From Coriobacteriaceae bacterium (GTDB lineage: Bacteria > Actinomycetota > Coriobacteriia > Anaerosomatales > SLCP01): a DNA stretch of 9,879 nt. This document shows positions 1-5,675 of this stretch, piece by piece. Positions within the stretch are counted from its first letter, which is position 1, and every line of letters begins with the position of its first letter. The translations under genes and the position numbers were made by a program. The notes under the pieces were generated by a model. That model saw only the letters and a program-made list of their open reading frames with translations. It searched no databases and had not been told where the DNA came from. The stretch is from NCBI GenBank assembly GCA_003563465.1, contig PWVH01000122.1, forward strand, positions 1-9,879, written 5' to 3'.

Positions 1-96
1 CTCGATGGAGAGGTCGATGCCGCGAAGTATCTCGTGCCCCGCGACGCTGACATGCAAATCCTCGATGGCGAGCAGTGTCCGGGATTTCTCTTGCAT
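1..96 (-). CDS. sufC: SufC-like ABC transporter ATPase, N-terminal 32 residues (partial)
   Basis: The minus strand opens at an ATG (94-96) preceded by a strong AGGAGGG site (107-101) with 4 nt between. The 32 visible residues contain L-A-I-E-D-L-H-V-S-V-A-G and E-I-L-R-G-I-D-L-S-I, the first beta strands and A-loop region of an ABC ATPase. The phrase 'IEDLHVSV...EILRGIDL' is very close to SufC, the cytoplasmic ATPase of the SufBCD Fe-S cluster assembly complex. The Walker A motif would lie just beyond the window edge and cannot be seen. It diverges from the M42 peptidase gene, so the region between them should hold two promoters. Another ABC ATPase is possible. The ABC family is secure; the SufC assignment is likely but rests on only 32 residues. 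Confidence 0.7.
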   Translation of the reverse strand, partial: MQEKSRTLLAIEDLHVSVAGHEILRGIDLSIE

Positions 97-114
97 AGAA
101 CCCTCCTGAGCATG

Positions 115-144
115 TTGGCGGATTCGGACACGTGGCGTTACACT
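115..144 (+). promoter_or_regulatory. Candidate promoter for the M42 peptidase-smpB operon
   Basis: TTGGCG (115-120) and TACACT (139-144) are separated by 18 nt. Each matches the sigma-70 consensus at 4 of 6 positions. The site is well placed upstream of the GTG at 183, but the match is weak. Confidence 0.25.
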
Positions 145-154
145 GGCGCTCTGC

Positions 155-182
155 ATGATACTCCTGTGGAAGAGGTTTTCCA
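155..182 (-). promoter_or_regulatory. Candidate promoter for the leftward SufC-like gene
   Basis: On the minus strand a TATCAT hexamer (160-155, 5 of 6 to the sigma-70 -10 consensus) lies 16 nt after TGGAAA (182-177, 4 of 6 to -35). This would give a leader of about 50 nt before the ATG at 96. It overlaps the ribosome binding site region of the divergent M42 gene. It was found by consensus match only. Confidence 0.35.
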
Positions 183-1259
183 GTGCGCACCGAATCGCTC
201 TCCTTCTTCAAGTCCCTCGTCGAGGCGCCGTCACCGTCGGGTTTCGAGCAGCCTGCCGCTAGCATCCTGCGCGAGTACCTCGATCCGGTGGCAGACGAAC
301 TCGCGACCAACGTCATGGGCTCCGTGCACGCGCTGCTTCGCGGTTCCGACGCCGAGCGCGACGGGCGTCGGGAGAGCGTGATGCTGGCCGGTCACATCGA
401 CGAGATAGGGTTGATGGTCACCTACATCACAAACGAGGGCTTCATCGCTTTCAAGCCCGTGGGCGGTGTGGATGAGGCCGTGCTTCCGGCCGCGCGTGTA
501 CGCGTGCACACGAAGGAGGGGCCGCTGCTCGGTGTCCTCGGCAGACTGCCCATACACCTGCTCGAAGAGGACGAGCGCAAGAGTGTGACGAAGGTTCACA
601 AGATGTTCATCGATGTCGGTATGAGCGCCGAGAAGGTCAAGGAGATCGTTCGCGTTGGCGACTGCGTCACCTTCGATGTCGGATTCGAGCAGTTCGGCGA
701 GGGCATGGTTGCCTCCAGAGCTTTCGATGACAAGATGGGAGCCTTTATCTGTGCCGAGGTCATGCGCGTGGTGCGCGAACGGGGTGGCGCCGCGGTCGAT
801 CTGGTGGTCGCCGGGACGGTACAGGAGGAGATCGGGCTGCGTGGCGGCATCACGAGTGCCTACGGCGTGGACCCAACGGTGGGAATCGCCGTCGAGGTCG
901 GCCACGCGACCGACTATCCGGACGTGGATAAGCGCAAGCATGGAGAAGCGGAATGCGGCAGGGGGCCGATCATCGCACGCGGCGCCAACATCAACCCCAC
1001 AGTTTTCGAGCTGCTCGTGGAAGCTGCTGAGGCGGCCGAGGTGCCGCATCAGTTCGACGGCGAACCCCGAGCTACGGGGACCGATGCCAGCGCGATCCAG
1101 CTCTCCCGTGGAGGTAAGGCGGCGGCACTCGTGAGCGTTCCGCTGCGCTACATGCACACACCGGCTGAGGTGCTGGCTCTTGCCGATGTCGAGGCGACGA
1201 TCGCGCTGCTGACAGAGTTCGTGCTGCGGCTCGATGCCGATACAGATTACACACCTTAA
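183..1259 (+). CDS. M42 family metallopeptidase (glutamyl/leucyl aminopeptidase type)
   Basis: This 358-residue protein has the full length and motif order of M42 di-metal aminopeptidases (FrvX/YsdC/PepA type), cytoplasmic oligomers that trim N-terminal residues from peptides. Visible motifs are G-H71-I-D73-E-I-G, the bridging-Asp region F-D182-D183, the catalytic E215-E216-I-G-L-R-G, the V-E238-V-G-H-A-T-D-Y-P block, G-T-D-A-S near 299-303 and the last metal His in P-L-R-Y-M-H325-T. The start is GTG at 183, with GGAAGAGG at 168-175 and 7 nt spacing. At position 238 a Glu stands where an Asp ligand is usual in the family, from memory; this is conservative and probably still active. The gene is followed by smpB after 3 nt, which suggests co-transcription. 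Substrate preference cannot be read from the sequence. Confidence 0.93.
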   Translation: MRTESLSFFKSLVEAPSPSGFEQPAASILREYLDPVADELATNVMGSVHALLRGSDAERDGRRESVMLAGHIDEIGLMVTYITNEGFIAFKPVGGVDEAVLPAARVRVHTKEGPLLGVLGRLPIHLLEEDERKSVTKVHKMFIDVGMSAEKVKEIVRVGDCVTFDVGFEQFGEGMVASRAFDDKMGAFICAEVMRVVRERGGAAVDLVVAGTVQEEIGLRGGITSAYGVDPTVGIAVEVGHATDYPDVDKRKHGEAECGRGPIIARGANINPTVFELLVEAAEAAEVPHQFDGEPRATGTDASAIQLSRGGKAAALVSVPLRYMHTPAEVLALADVEATIALLTEFVLRLDADTDYTP

Positions 1260-1262
1260 GCT

Positions 1263-1730
1263 ATGCCCGTTGCAGATCGACATATCGCGTCCAACAAGAA
1301 GGCGTATCACGATTACTTCATCGACGAGAGCTTAGAGGCGGGCATCGAGCTCACCGGCACAGAGGTCAAGTCGCTGCGCCAGAACAAGGCGAGCCTGCGC
1401 GATTCATTCGCGACCGTGCGCAAGGGCGAAGTGTGGCTGCACGGCGTACACATCGCTCCTTACTCTCACGGGAATCGGGCCAACGTCGATTCCCTGAGAC
1501 CGCGCAAGCTCCTGCTTCACAAGAAGGAGATTCGCTATCTTGCCGGCAAAACGGCTGAAAAGGGCGCCACGATCGTGCCGCTTAAGCTCTATTTCAATCG
1601 GCAGAATCTGGTGAAGGTCGAAATCGGGCTTGCGCGCGGCAAGAAGATGTACGACAAACGTGCGGCGATAGCCGAACGTGACCACAAGCGGGATGTCGAA
1701 CGCGCACTGCGCGAGCGGCAGAAAGGCTAG
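1263..1730 (+). CDS. smpB: SsrA-binding protein SmpB
   Basis: This 155-residue protein is a full-length SmpB, which binds the tRNA-like domain of tmRNA and delivers it to ribosomes stalled without a stop codon. Recognisable family blocks are N11-K-K-A, the G-I-E-L-T-G-T-E-V-K-S-L-R block at 27-39, H-I-A-P-Y at 63-67, R-P-R-K-L-L-L-H at 79-86, G-A-T-I-V-P-L-K-L-Y near 101-110 and G-K-K-M-Y-D-K-R at 126-133. The basic C-terminal tail (141-155) is the part that enters the mRNA channel in known SmpB. The ATG lies 3 nt after the stop of the M42 gene and has no strong ribosome binding site of its own, so translational coupling is likely. The partner RNA gene ssrA follows 126 nt downstream, a common pairing. 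Confidence 0.98.
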   Translation: MPVADRHIASNKKAYHDYFIDESLEAGIELTGTEVKSLRQNKASLRDSFATVRKGEVWLHGVHIAPYSHGNRANVDSLRPRKLLLHKKEIRYLAGKTAEKGATIVPLKLYFNRQNLVKVEIGLARGKKMYDKRAAIAERDHKRDVERALRERQKG

Positions 1731-1739
1731 ATGAGCTCC

Positions 1740-1771
1740 TTGGCACAACGCTTGCGCTAGGTGGGTATACT
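1740..1771 (+). promoter_or_regulatory. Candidate promoter for ssrA
   Basis: TATACT (1766-1771) matches the -10 consensus at 5 of 6 positions. TTGGCA (1740-1745) matches the -35 consensus at 5 of 6, but the spacing is 20 nt, longer than ideal. Transcription would start near 1778 and leave about 80 nt of 5' leader to be removed from the tmRNA precursor. Confidence 0.35.
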
Positions 1772-1856
1772 TAGCGAGCGGGCCGCATATAGGCCATACC
1801 GCTGGCATGTCGGCCACAAGGGCACCTTGACACAGCCGGAACACGCATCCGCACAC

Positions 1857-2208
1857 GGGGGCGACTGGTTTCGACACGATAGTCCTGAGGGAAGAAGCAG
1901 GCCGAGGTCTCCTCGCCTCGTTAAACAGGGGTAAGACGCCTTCAAGCGTCGACAACGATCTTGCACTCGCTGCCTAGATAGAGCAGCGACGCCGCCCGGT
2001 GTAAGTCTCCGACACCGGTTCCGGCGCCACTAGGAGACTCACCGAAACGGAGCCCGACGACGCTCTGTCAGGGACACTCGAGTCGTCTAGGAAGGGGTTC
2101 GCGGGTCACCGCGCGTCGCCCCGACCGAACACCAAGCGGTGACTGAGCCTGGAGATGCTTCCCAGGGGGGTGTCGTGGACCGGAGTTCGATTCTCCGCGC
2201 CTCCACCA
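1857..2208 (+). ncRNA. ssrA: tmRNA (transfer-messenger RNA, SsrA)
   Basis: This is a single-piece tmRNA of about 352 nt. The acceptor stem forms between G1857-G1863 and C2198-C2204 (7 bp, one G-U pair), followed by A and an encoded CCA at 2206-2208. A T-arm is present (CGGAG 2181-2185, TTCGATT loop, CTCCG 2193-2197), as is the typical GACTGGTTTCGACA start. CACGA 1875-1879 pairs with TCGTG 2173-2177 as the long helix 2. Stop-codon helix: GCTGC 1969-1973 with GCAGC 1983-1987. Pseudoknot: CCGGTGT 1996-2002 with ACACCGG 2012-2018, its loop GTCTCC 2005-2010 pairing with GGAGAC 2033-2038. Further stems: GACGAC 2056-2061 with GTCGTC 2082-2087, and GTCACCGC 2105-2112 with GCGGTGAC 2136-2143. It works with SmpB, encoded just upstream, to rescue stalled ribosomes and tag the product for proteolysis. 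Confidence 0.97.
1936..1977 (+). other. tmRNA proteolysis-tag reading frame, ending LALAA-stop
   Basis: Reading back from the TAG at 1975-1977, the frame encodes D-N-D-L-A-L-A-A (1951-1974), the hydrophobic ending recognised by ClpXP-type proteases in known tags. Upstream in the same frame are T-P-S-S-V (1936-1950). The resume codon is not obvious. The tempting GCC after the UAAG-like stretch (1938-1940) is out of frame with the LALAA ending. GACGC (1935-1939) and GCGTC (1946-1950) form a small hairpin just before the GAC codon at 1951. The tag is therefore between about 8 and 13 encoded residues. The C-terminus is certain and the N-terminus is open. Confidence 0.75.
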
Positions 2209-2219
2209 GCGAAACTGAG

Positions 2220-2252
2220 ACGAGCGGGGCCCCGTAGAGGGATCCCGCTCGT
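2220..2252 (+). terminator. Hairpin after ssrA, probable transcription terminator or 3' processing stem
   Basis: A2220-G2228 pairs perfectly with C2244-T2252 (9 bp, mostly G-C) around a 15 nt loop, starting 12 nt after the CCA of the tmRNA. The downstream bases (GGTGTGTC) are only weakly T-rich, so it lacks a classic U tract. The position argues for termination or a 3' stability stem. Confidence 0.55.
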
Positions 2253-2297
2253 GGTGTGTCCGCCCGGGTTTCCTCGGCAGGAGAGCGTACGGCAGCG

Positions 2298-2326
2298 TTG
2301 ACCTGTAAGATTCGGTAATCTATTTG
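2298..2326 (+). promoter_or_regulatory. Candidate promoter for the GGDEF-EAL gene
   Basis: TTGACC (2298-2303) matches the -35 consensus at 5 of 6 positions. TATTTG (2321-2326), after 17 nt, matches the -10 consensus at 3 of 6. The pair is well placed after the ssrA hairpin and about 70 nt before the TTG start. The -10 half is weak. Confidence 0.4.
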
Positions 2327-2331
2327 TAGCG

Positions 2332-2350
2332 GCCCATACTCGCCCATACT
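2332..2350 (+). repeat. Two direct copies of a 9-mer at 10-bp spacing upstream of the GGDEF-EAL gene
   Basis: GCCCATACT occurs at 2332-2340 and again at 2342-2350, one DNA turn apart, between the candidate promoter and the start codon. This spacing is typical of side-by-side regulator contacts. With only two short copies it may be chance, and no regulator is known. Confidence 0.4.
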
Positions 2351-2380
2351 GTTTGCGGGAGAGCCGCCGGGCGATCCGAC

Positions 2381-2385
2381 AGGAG
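2381..2385 (+). promoter_or_regulatory. Ribosome binding site fixing the TTG start of the GGDEF-EAL gene
   Basis: AGGAG lies 7 nt before the TTG at 2393. The next in-frame ATG (2441) has no comparable site upstream, so TTG is the better start. Confidence 0.7.
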
Positions 2386-2392
2386 TACCACG

Positions 2393-4012
2393 TTGGGGGA
2401 TGAGGTTTCCAGAGACGGTCGCGCGCCGACTGACGTGCACATGGTGGTCCAGTCGGTTCCGCTCCCGGCGTGCCTCTGCAATTCAGATGGCGACATCATT
2501 TACGCTAATGCTCTCTGGACCGAAGCGTTTCACCATCTCTCGGCGGAACCAGCCCAGGAAGCGATAAAGGACCTGCATATTGCGATTCACCGAGCGGTCG
2601 AGTCTGGGCGCTCCAGTGAATTCGAGGTGACCGTGCCCGGCTCAGACGATCAGTCCCGGACGTTCGCCGGACACTGCGGTCCCGTCGTGTTGTCCGAGGA
2701 GCCCAGTGCGACAGCGATGTGCGTGCTCGTCGACATCACCGATGCTCGACGTCGCGAAGCGCAACTCGCCTTCATGGCCACGCATGATGCCCTGACGGGG
2801 CTGTCCAATCGCCGGATGTTCGAAGACTCGCTCGTGCGTTCTGTGGCGCGTGCGGGCCGCGGTCGTTCCGGGGTGCTTATGATGATCGACATCGATAACT
2901 TCAAGTCCTACAACGACGCTCTTGGTCACAACCAAGGCGACCAGGCACTGGTCAACTTCGCCTTGCTGCTCCAGACACACGTGCGGGCAGGTGACATGGT
3001 TGCGCGCGTAGGAGGCGATGAGTTCGGAGTCGTTTTCGAGGCTACCTCGATAGATGAGGCAGCTTCGATTGGAGAAAGAATGCGCAAAGCGGCCGCCGAG
3101 GAGACCTTCGTCGCGGAAGCGCGCTCATTCGAACTCGGGATGAGCGCTGGGATAGTGCCTTTCGACGGCAGCGAGGAGATACAGGCTCTCATAGATGCCG
3201 CGGACTCCGCCTTGTACGAGGCGAAAGATGCGGGACGCAACCGGGTCATCGTGCGAGAGACAGGTGTCCTTCCAAGTCCTGACATCGATGCACGTGCGGC
3301 CTATCGCATACGGAAGGCCCTGCTGAGTGGTAGCTTTCGAGGGCACTATCAGCCGGTCGTACGTCTTCCCGAGGGCAGTACATCATATTTCGAATCGCTG
3401 GTTCGCATGGTTTCCGATGAGGGTGAACTCGAAATGCCAGCTTCTTTCCTTCCGGACACCGAGCGGCTTGGTCTCATGGGCCGGTTGACGAGGTTCGTGG
3501 TAGATCAGGTGGTCGAGACCCTCGCCACCATGAGCAATGTGCGGGCTTCCATCAACATCAGCGGGTCGGACATCGCCGACAGTTCTCTTCCCGAACATGT
3601 CAAAGAGCGTCTGAACTCGCGCAATGTCGATCCGTCTCGACTGGCGTTCGAGGTGCCCGAACGAGTGGTCACAACTCAAGCCGATGCGGTCCGCGCCTGG
3701 CTGGATCGCATCAAGCCACTAGGTTGTAAGGTGGTTCTAGACCGGTTCGGCGGGGGATCCCGGGGCCTTGAGCTTCTAAGGGATCTACCCTTCGATCAAG
3801 TCAAGATCGACGTCTCCGTGCTTGCCCGCCTGACGGAGGACGATGGAGGCACTGCCTATATCGAAGCTATGCGGCGCGTGATCGAGACGCGCGGCTTGGA
3901 AGTGGTGGCTTCACAGATCGAGGACCCTCGTGTCCTCGAGCGCGTGCGTCGGGCCGGTTTCGGCCTCGTGCAAGGTTTCGATGTCGGACGGCCTAGGAGT
4001 AAACCGGAGTGA
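2393..4012 (+). CDS. PAS-GGDEF-EAL protein: diguanylate cyclase with a degenerate EAL domain
   Basis: This 539-residue protein has no visible membrane segment and is likely cytoplasmic. A PAS-like sensor domain (about 17-118) ends in D-I-T-D-A-R-R, followed by a GGDEF domain (about 125-290) with D166-I-D168-N169 and an intact G207-G-D-E-F211. An inhibitory site R198-A-G-D201 lies five residues before it, so synthesis of c-di-GMP from GTP with product feedback is expected. The EAL domain (about 300-535) keeps E334 (as ESL), N388, E420/E423, D450, K471 and Q527. However, the DDFG motif reads D450-R451-F-G, and the AEGVE motif reads A506-S507-Q-I-E, so one metal Asp and one metal Glu are lost. 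Phosphodiesterase activity is therefore doubtful, and the domain may instead sense c-di-GMP. Downstream genes that may respond to c-di-GMP start at 5676 and 8427. Confidence 0.93.
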   Translation: MGDEVSRDGRAPTDVHMVVQSVPLPACLCNSDGDIIYANALWTEAFHHLSAEPAQEAIKDLHIAIHRAVESGRSSEFEVTVPGSDDQSRTFAGHCGPVVLSEEPSATAMCVLVDITDARRREAQLAFMATHDALTGLSNRRMFEDSLVRSVARAGRGRSGVLMMIDIDNFKSYNDALGHNQGDQALVNFALLLQTHVRAGDMVARVGGDEFGVVFEATSIDEAASIGERMRKAAAEETFVAEARSFELGMSAGIVPFDGSEEIQALIDAADSALYEAKDAGRNRVIVRETGVLPSPDIDARAAYRIRKALLSGSFRGHYQPVVRLPEGSTSYFESLVRMVSDEGELEMPASFLPDTERLGLMGRLTRFVVDQVVETLATMSNVRASINISGSDIADSSLPEHVKERLNSRNVDPSRLAFEVPERVVTTQADAVRAWLDRIKPLGCKVVLDRFGGGSRGLELLRDLPFDQVKIDVSVLARLTEDDGGTAYIEAMRRVIETRGLEVVASQIEDPRVLERVRRAGFGLVQGFDVGRPRSKPE

Positions 4013-4053
4013 GCCTTGCCGGCCTCGGCGGTGCGTCGTGGCCGCTCGTCGGC

Positions 4054-4059
4054 TAGAAT
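4054..4059 (+). promoter_or_regulatory. Candidate -10 element of the exporter/URO-D-like transcript
   Basis: TAGAAT matches the -10 consensus at 5 of 6 positions. No convincing -35 lies 15-19 nt upstream. If used, transcription would start near 4066, just before the hairpin at 4073-4098, which would then lie in the 5' leader. Confidence 0.3.
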
Positions 4060-4072
4060 CCCTCTTACACAG

Positions 4073-4098
4073 CGCCGCCGGCAAGCAACCCGGCGGCG
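4073..4098 (+). promoter_or_regulatory. Strong G-C hairpin before the membrane protein gene
   Basis: C4073-G4081 pairs perfectly with C4090-G4098 (9 bp, all G-C) around an 8 nt loop. It begins 61 nt after the stop of the GGDEF-EAL gene and ends 8 nt before the GAGAGG ribosome binding site (4106-4111) of the next gene. No T run follows. It could be a terminator for the upstream gene or a stem in the leader of the downstream one. The structure is clear; the role is not. Confidence 0.5.
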
Positions 4099-4118
4099 AC
4101 TTCACGAGAGGCCGTGTG

Positions 4119-4601
4119 ATGGAGGATCTGGTAGCGGGTCTGCCCCCTTACCTGAAATACGTGGTACTTACGCTGGTTCCTTGGGTTGAGCTGCGCGGAG
4201 CAGTGCCTTGGGCAGTGCAGCAGGGCGAACGGGTATTCCTGCCCTTGATAGTGGTGACCAACGTCTTGGTGTTCTGGCCCACTTACTTCGGCCTGGAATT
4301 GATCTACGAGATGATTCCCGAAGGAACATGGGTACACCGCAGGTTGGAGCGGATTCGCTCCAAGGCGCATCCGTACGTTCAGAAGTACGGCTTGTTGGGT
4401 CTTGCCGTGTTCGTGTCCATACCGCTTCCAGGCACCGGCGCTTACTCCGGGTCTGCCGCATCCTGGCTGCTGGACATGGACTGGCGAAAGGCATTTGGGG
4501 CTGTTTGCCTCGGGGTTCTGATAGCTTTCTTCATCGTGTGGAGCATCTCTGAGGCGGTGGCGGCAGGAGTGGGCGTGTTTCGGACTCTCGGCACCCGGTG
4601 A
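4119..4601 (+). CDS. Small multidrug export family membrane protein (PF06695-like)
   Basis: This 160-residue integral membrane protein has roughly four hydrophobic segments, at about 12-32, 40-62, 90-118 and 126-148. The family signature is clear: P21-W-V-E-L-R-G-A-V-P30 in the first segment and I101-P-L-P-G-T-G-A-Y-S-G-S near 101-112 in the third. The family is annotated as small multidrug export proteins, but transport has rarely been shown, so the substrate is unknown. The frame stays open upstream to 3930 inside the GGDEF-EAL gene. ATG 4119 is preferred because GAGAGG (4106-4111) lies 7 nt before it, homologues are about this length, and the upstream residues look non-coding. A GTG at 4116 is a possible alternative. 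The next gene starts 10 nt after the stop, suggesting one transcript. Confidence 0.88.
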   Translation: MEDLVAGLPPYLKYVVLTLVPWVELRGAVPWAVQQGERVFLPLIVVTNVLVFWPTYFGLELIYEMIPEGTWVHRRLERIRSKAHPYVQKYGLLGLAVFVSIPLPGTGAYSGSAASWLLDMDWRKAFGAVCLGVLIAFFIVWSISEAVAAGVGVFRTLGTR

Positions 4602-4611
4602 GAGCTGAGCG

Positions 4612-5502
4612 TTGAGAGACATACTCGACAGCGAGGCCGGCATTCGGGTGAGGCTAGCGATCGCGCGCGATTCCGGTGTGTTGTGCGCGGGCGTGACGTT
4701 CCTCCCCGCAGATGCCATGGCCTCGTTCGTTCGTGACGTCGGCGAAGGCTCTCTCCTATCCGGAGCCTGCGATCGCTTGCGGCCCGATTTCTTGTTCGTC
4801 TGCTCGTGGGACGCTGATGCCGAGTCTGTCTGCGCCGAGGTCGCCGCGTGCGGCACGGTGCCGTTCTGGGTGGTTCGCGGCCCATTGGACGCTATTGCGG
4901 CGAGCCGTGGCTGGTCGGAAGCACTTGCCGGCACGGTCGAGGATTCGGGTGGCATCGCAGAGCAGATGGACCGTTTCGTCGACGAAGCGTGTTCTTCGGT
5001 TGCGCAGGCAGCCGCGTCCGGCGCAGGAGGAGTCGTGGTCGCTGAGGACATCGCCACCCCAACAGGTCCGTTACTCGATCCGGAGTACGCGGCTCGAGAA
5101 CTGATGCCTCGACTCGGTAGCATCGCACAAGCAGTTGCGCGGGTCGGACTTGTGTCCGTCTGGCATTCTGACGGAGACGTGCGCCCGCTCGTTCCTTATG
5201 CCGCCGCCGAGGGGTTCGACGGGTTGCACCCCGGTGGACTCGATGAACAGACGTTCGAACGCGTCCTTTTCGAGGCTCGGCGCGCACGTTTGGCAGTCCT
5301 CGGGGGAATTTCGGGACATTCGCTTCGTGGAGGCGGCCATACTGCTGTCAATGCCGGAGTCGCCGCATCAAGGCTCGCTGATGCAGGCGGGCTTCTAGTC
5401 TCTGACGACGGAGGCGTTACTACTGCAGAAGAACTCGAGTCGCTTGCGTGCGCGCTGGAGGCGGCTCGGAAGACGTTTCACGAGCACGGTGAAAGCTGGT
5501 GA
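4612..5502 (+). CDS. Uroporphyrinogen decarboxylase-superfamily protein, function unknown
   Basis: This 296-residue protein matches the URO-D TIM-barrel family in its C-terminal two thirds. A-G-G-V-V-V-A-E-D-I (138-147) and G-P-L-L-D-P-E-Y (152-159) resemble the 'DD...gPlisPe' block. V183-W-H185-S-D-G-D189, then A-A-A-E-G-F-D-G-L-H-P and L-A-V-L-G-G-I, match the middle and late strands. The N-terminal R-P-P-G-type substrate loop of true heme-pathway HemE is absent, so uroporphyrinogen decarboxylation is unlikely. In corrinoid methyltransferases of this superfamily (MtaA/CmuA type) the metal site is His-x-Cys; here it is H185-S-D187, without Cys. The protein is somewhat shorter than usual (about 340). 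TTG 4612 has only a poor ribosome binding site; GTG at residue 13 is an alternative. Coupling to the exporter gene 10 nt upstream is likely. No function can be named. Confidence 0.78.
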   Translation: MRDILDSEAGIRVRLAIARDSGVLCAGVTFLPADAMASFVRDVGEGSLLSGACDRLRPDFLFVCSWDADAESVCAEVAACGTVPFWVVRGPLDAIAASRGWSEALAGTVEDSGGIAEQMDRFVDEACSSVAQAAASGAGGVVVAEDIATPTGPLLDPEYAARELMPRLGSIAQAVARVGLVSVWHSDGDVRPLVPYAAAEGFDGLHPGGLDEQTFERVLFEARRARLAVLGGISGHSLRGGGHTAVNAGVAASRLADAGGLLVSDDGGVTTAEELESLACALEAARKTFHEHGESW

Positions 5503-5662
5503 GTGATCTTTGCAGATGCTTCCGGGGTGTAATGGACACGTCGCGTTTCGCCGATGCAATCACCGTGCTAGGATTGTGCGGGTGCAGCCGCTTGCACGCG
5601 CCTTCTGTCGGCCATGCCAGCGGTCGGCTCGAATCGCGCGTCATACATACTGCATGAATCAC

Positions 5663-5669
5663 AGGGAGG
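5663..5669 (+). promoter_or_regulatory. Ribosome binding site pointing to GTG 5676 rather than ATG 5670
   Basis: AGGGAGG (5663-5669) touches the ATG at 5670 with no spacer, which cannot work as a normal Shine-Dalgarno pair. It lies 6 nt before the in-frame GTG at 5676, a normal distance. The DUF4388 domain also begins right at this point (V-A-L-E-G-N-L). Confidence 0.7.
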
Positions 5670-5675
5670 ATGGCC

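Noticed and set aside
231..1310. A 359-codon open frame on the minus strand opposite the M42 gene
   Set aside because: The plus-strand frame has complete M42 motifs. The antisense translation shows no domain, is rich in His/Arg/Leu as expected from the complement of a GC-rich gene, and has no convincing ribosome binding site.
1827..1832. A perfect TTGACA just upstream of ssrA as its -35 element
   Set aside because: No -10 element lies 16-18 nt downstream, and the start site would fall inside the mature tmRNA.
1404..1955. A 183-codon minus-strand frame across smpB and the start of ssrA
   Set aside because: It overlaps a certain smpB and the folded 5' part of the tmRNA, and it carries no recognisable domain.
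3930..4118. Upstream in-frame extension of the small exporter gene into the GGDEF-EAL gene
   Set aside because: The extra 63 residues look non-coding, cross a strong hairpin and lack family similarity. ATG 4119 has a proper ribosome binding site and gives the usual family length.
4065..5123. A 352-codon open frame on the minus strand across the exporter and URO-D-like genes
   Set aside because: It covers two recognisable plus-strand genes and their intergenic hairpin. The translation is low-complexity (Ser/Ala/Pro/Arg) without motifs, as typical of a GC-rich shadow frame.
5582..5597. GTGCA/TGCAC inverted repeat between the URO-D-like and DUF4388 genes as a terminator
   Set aside because: It has only 5 bp, with no extension and no T run, so it could easily be chance.
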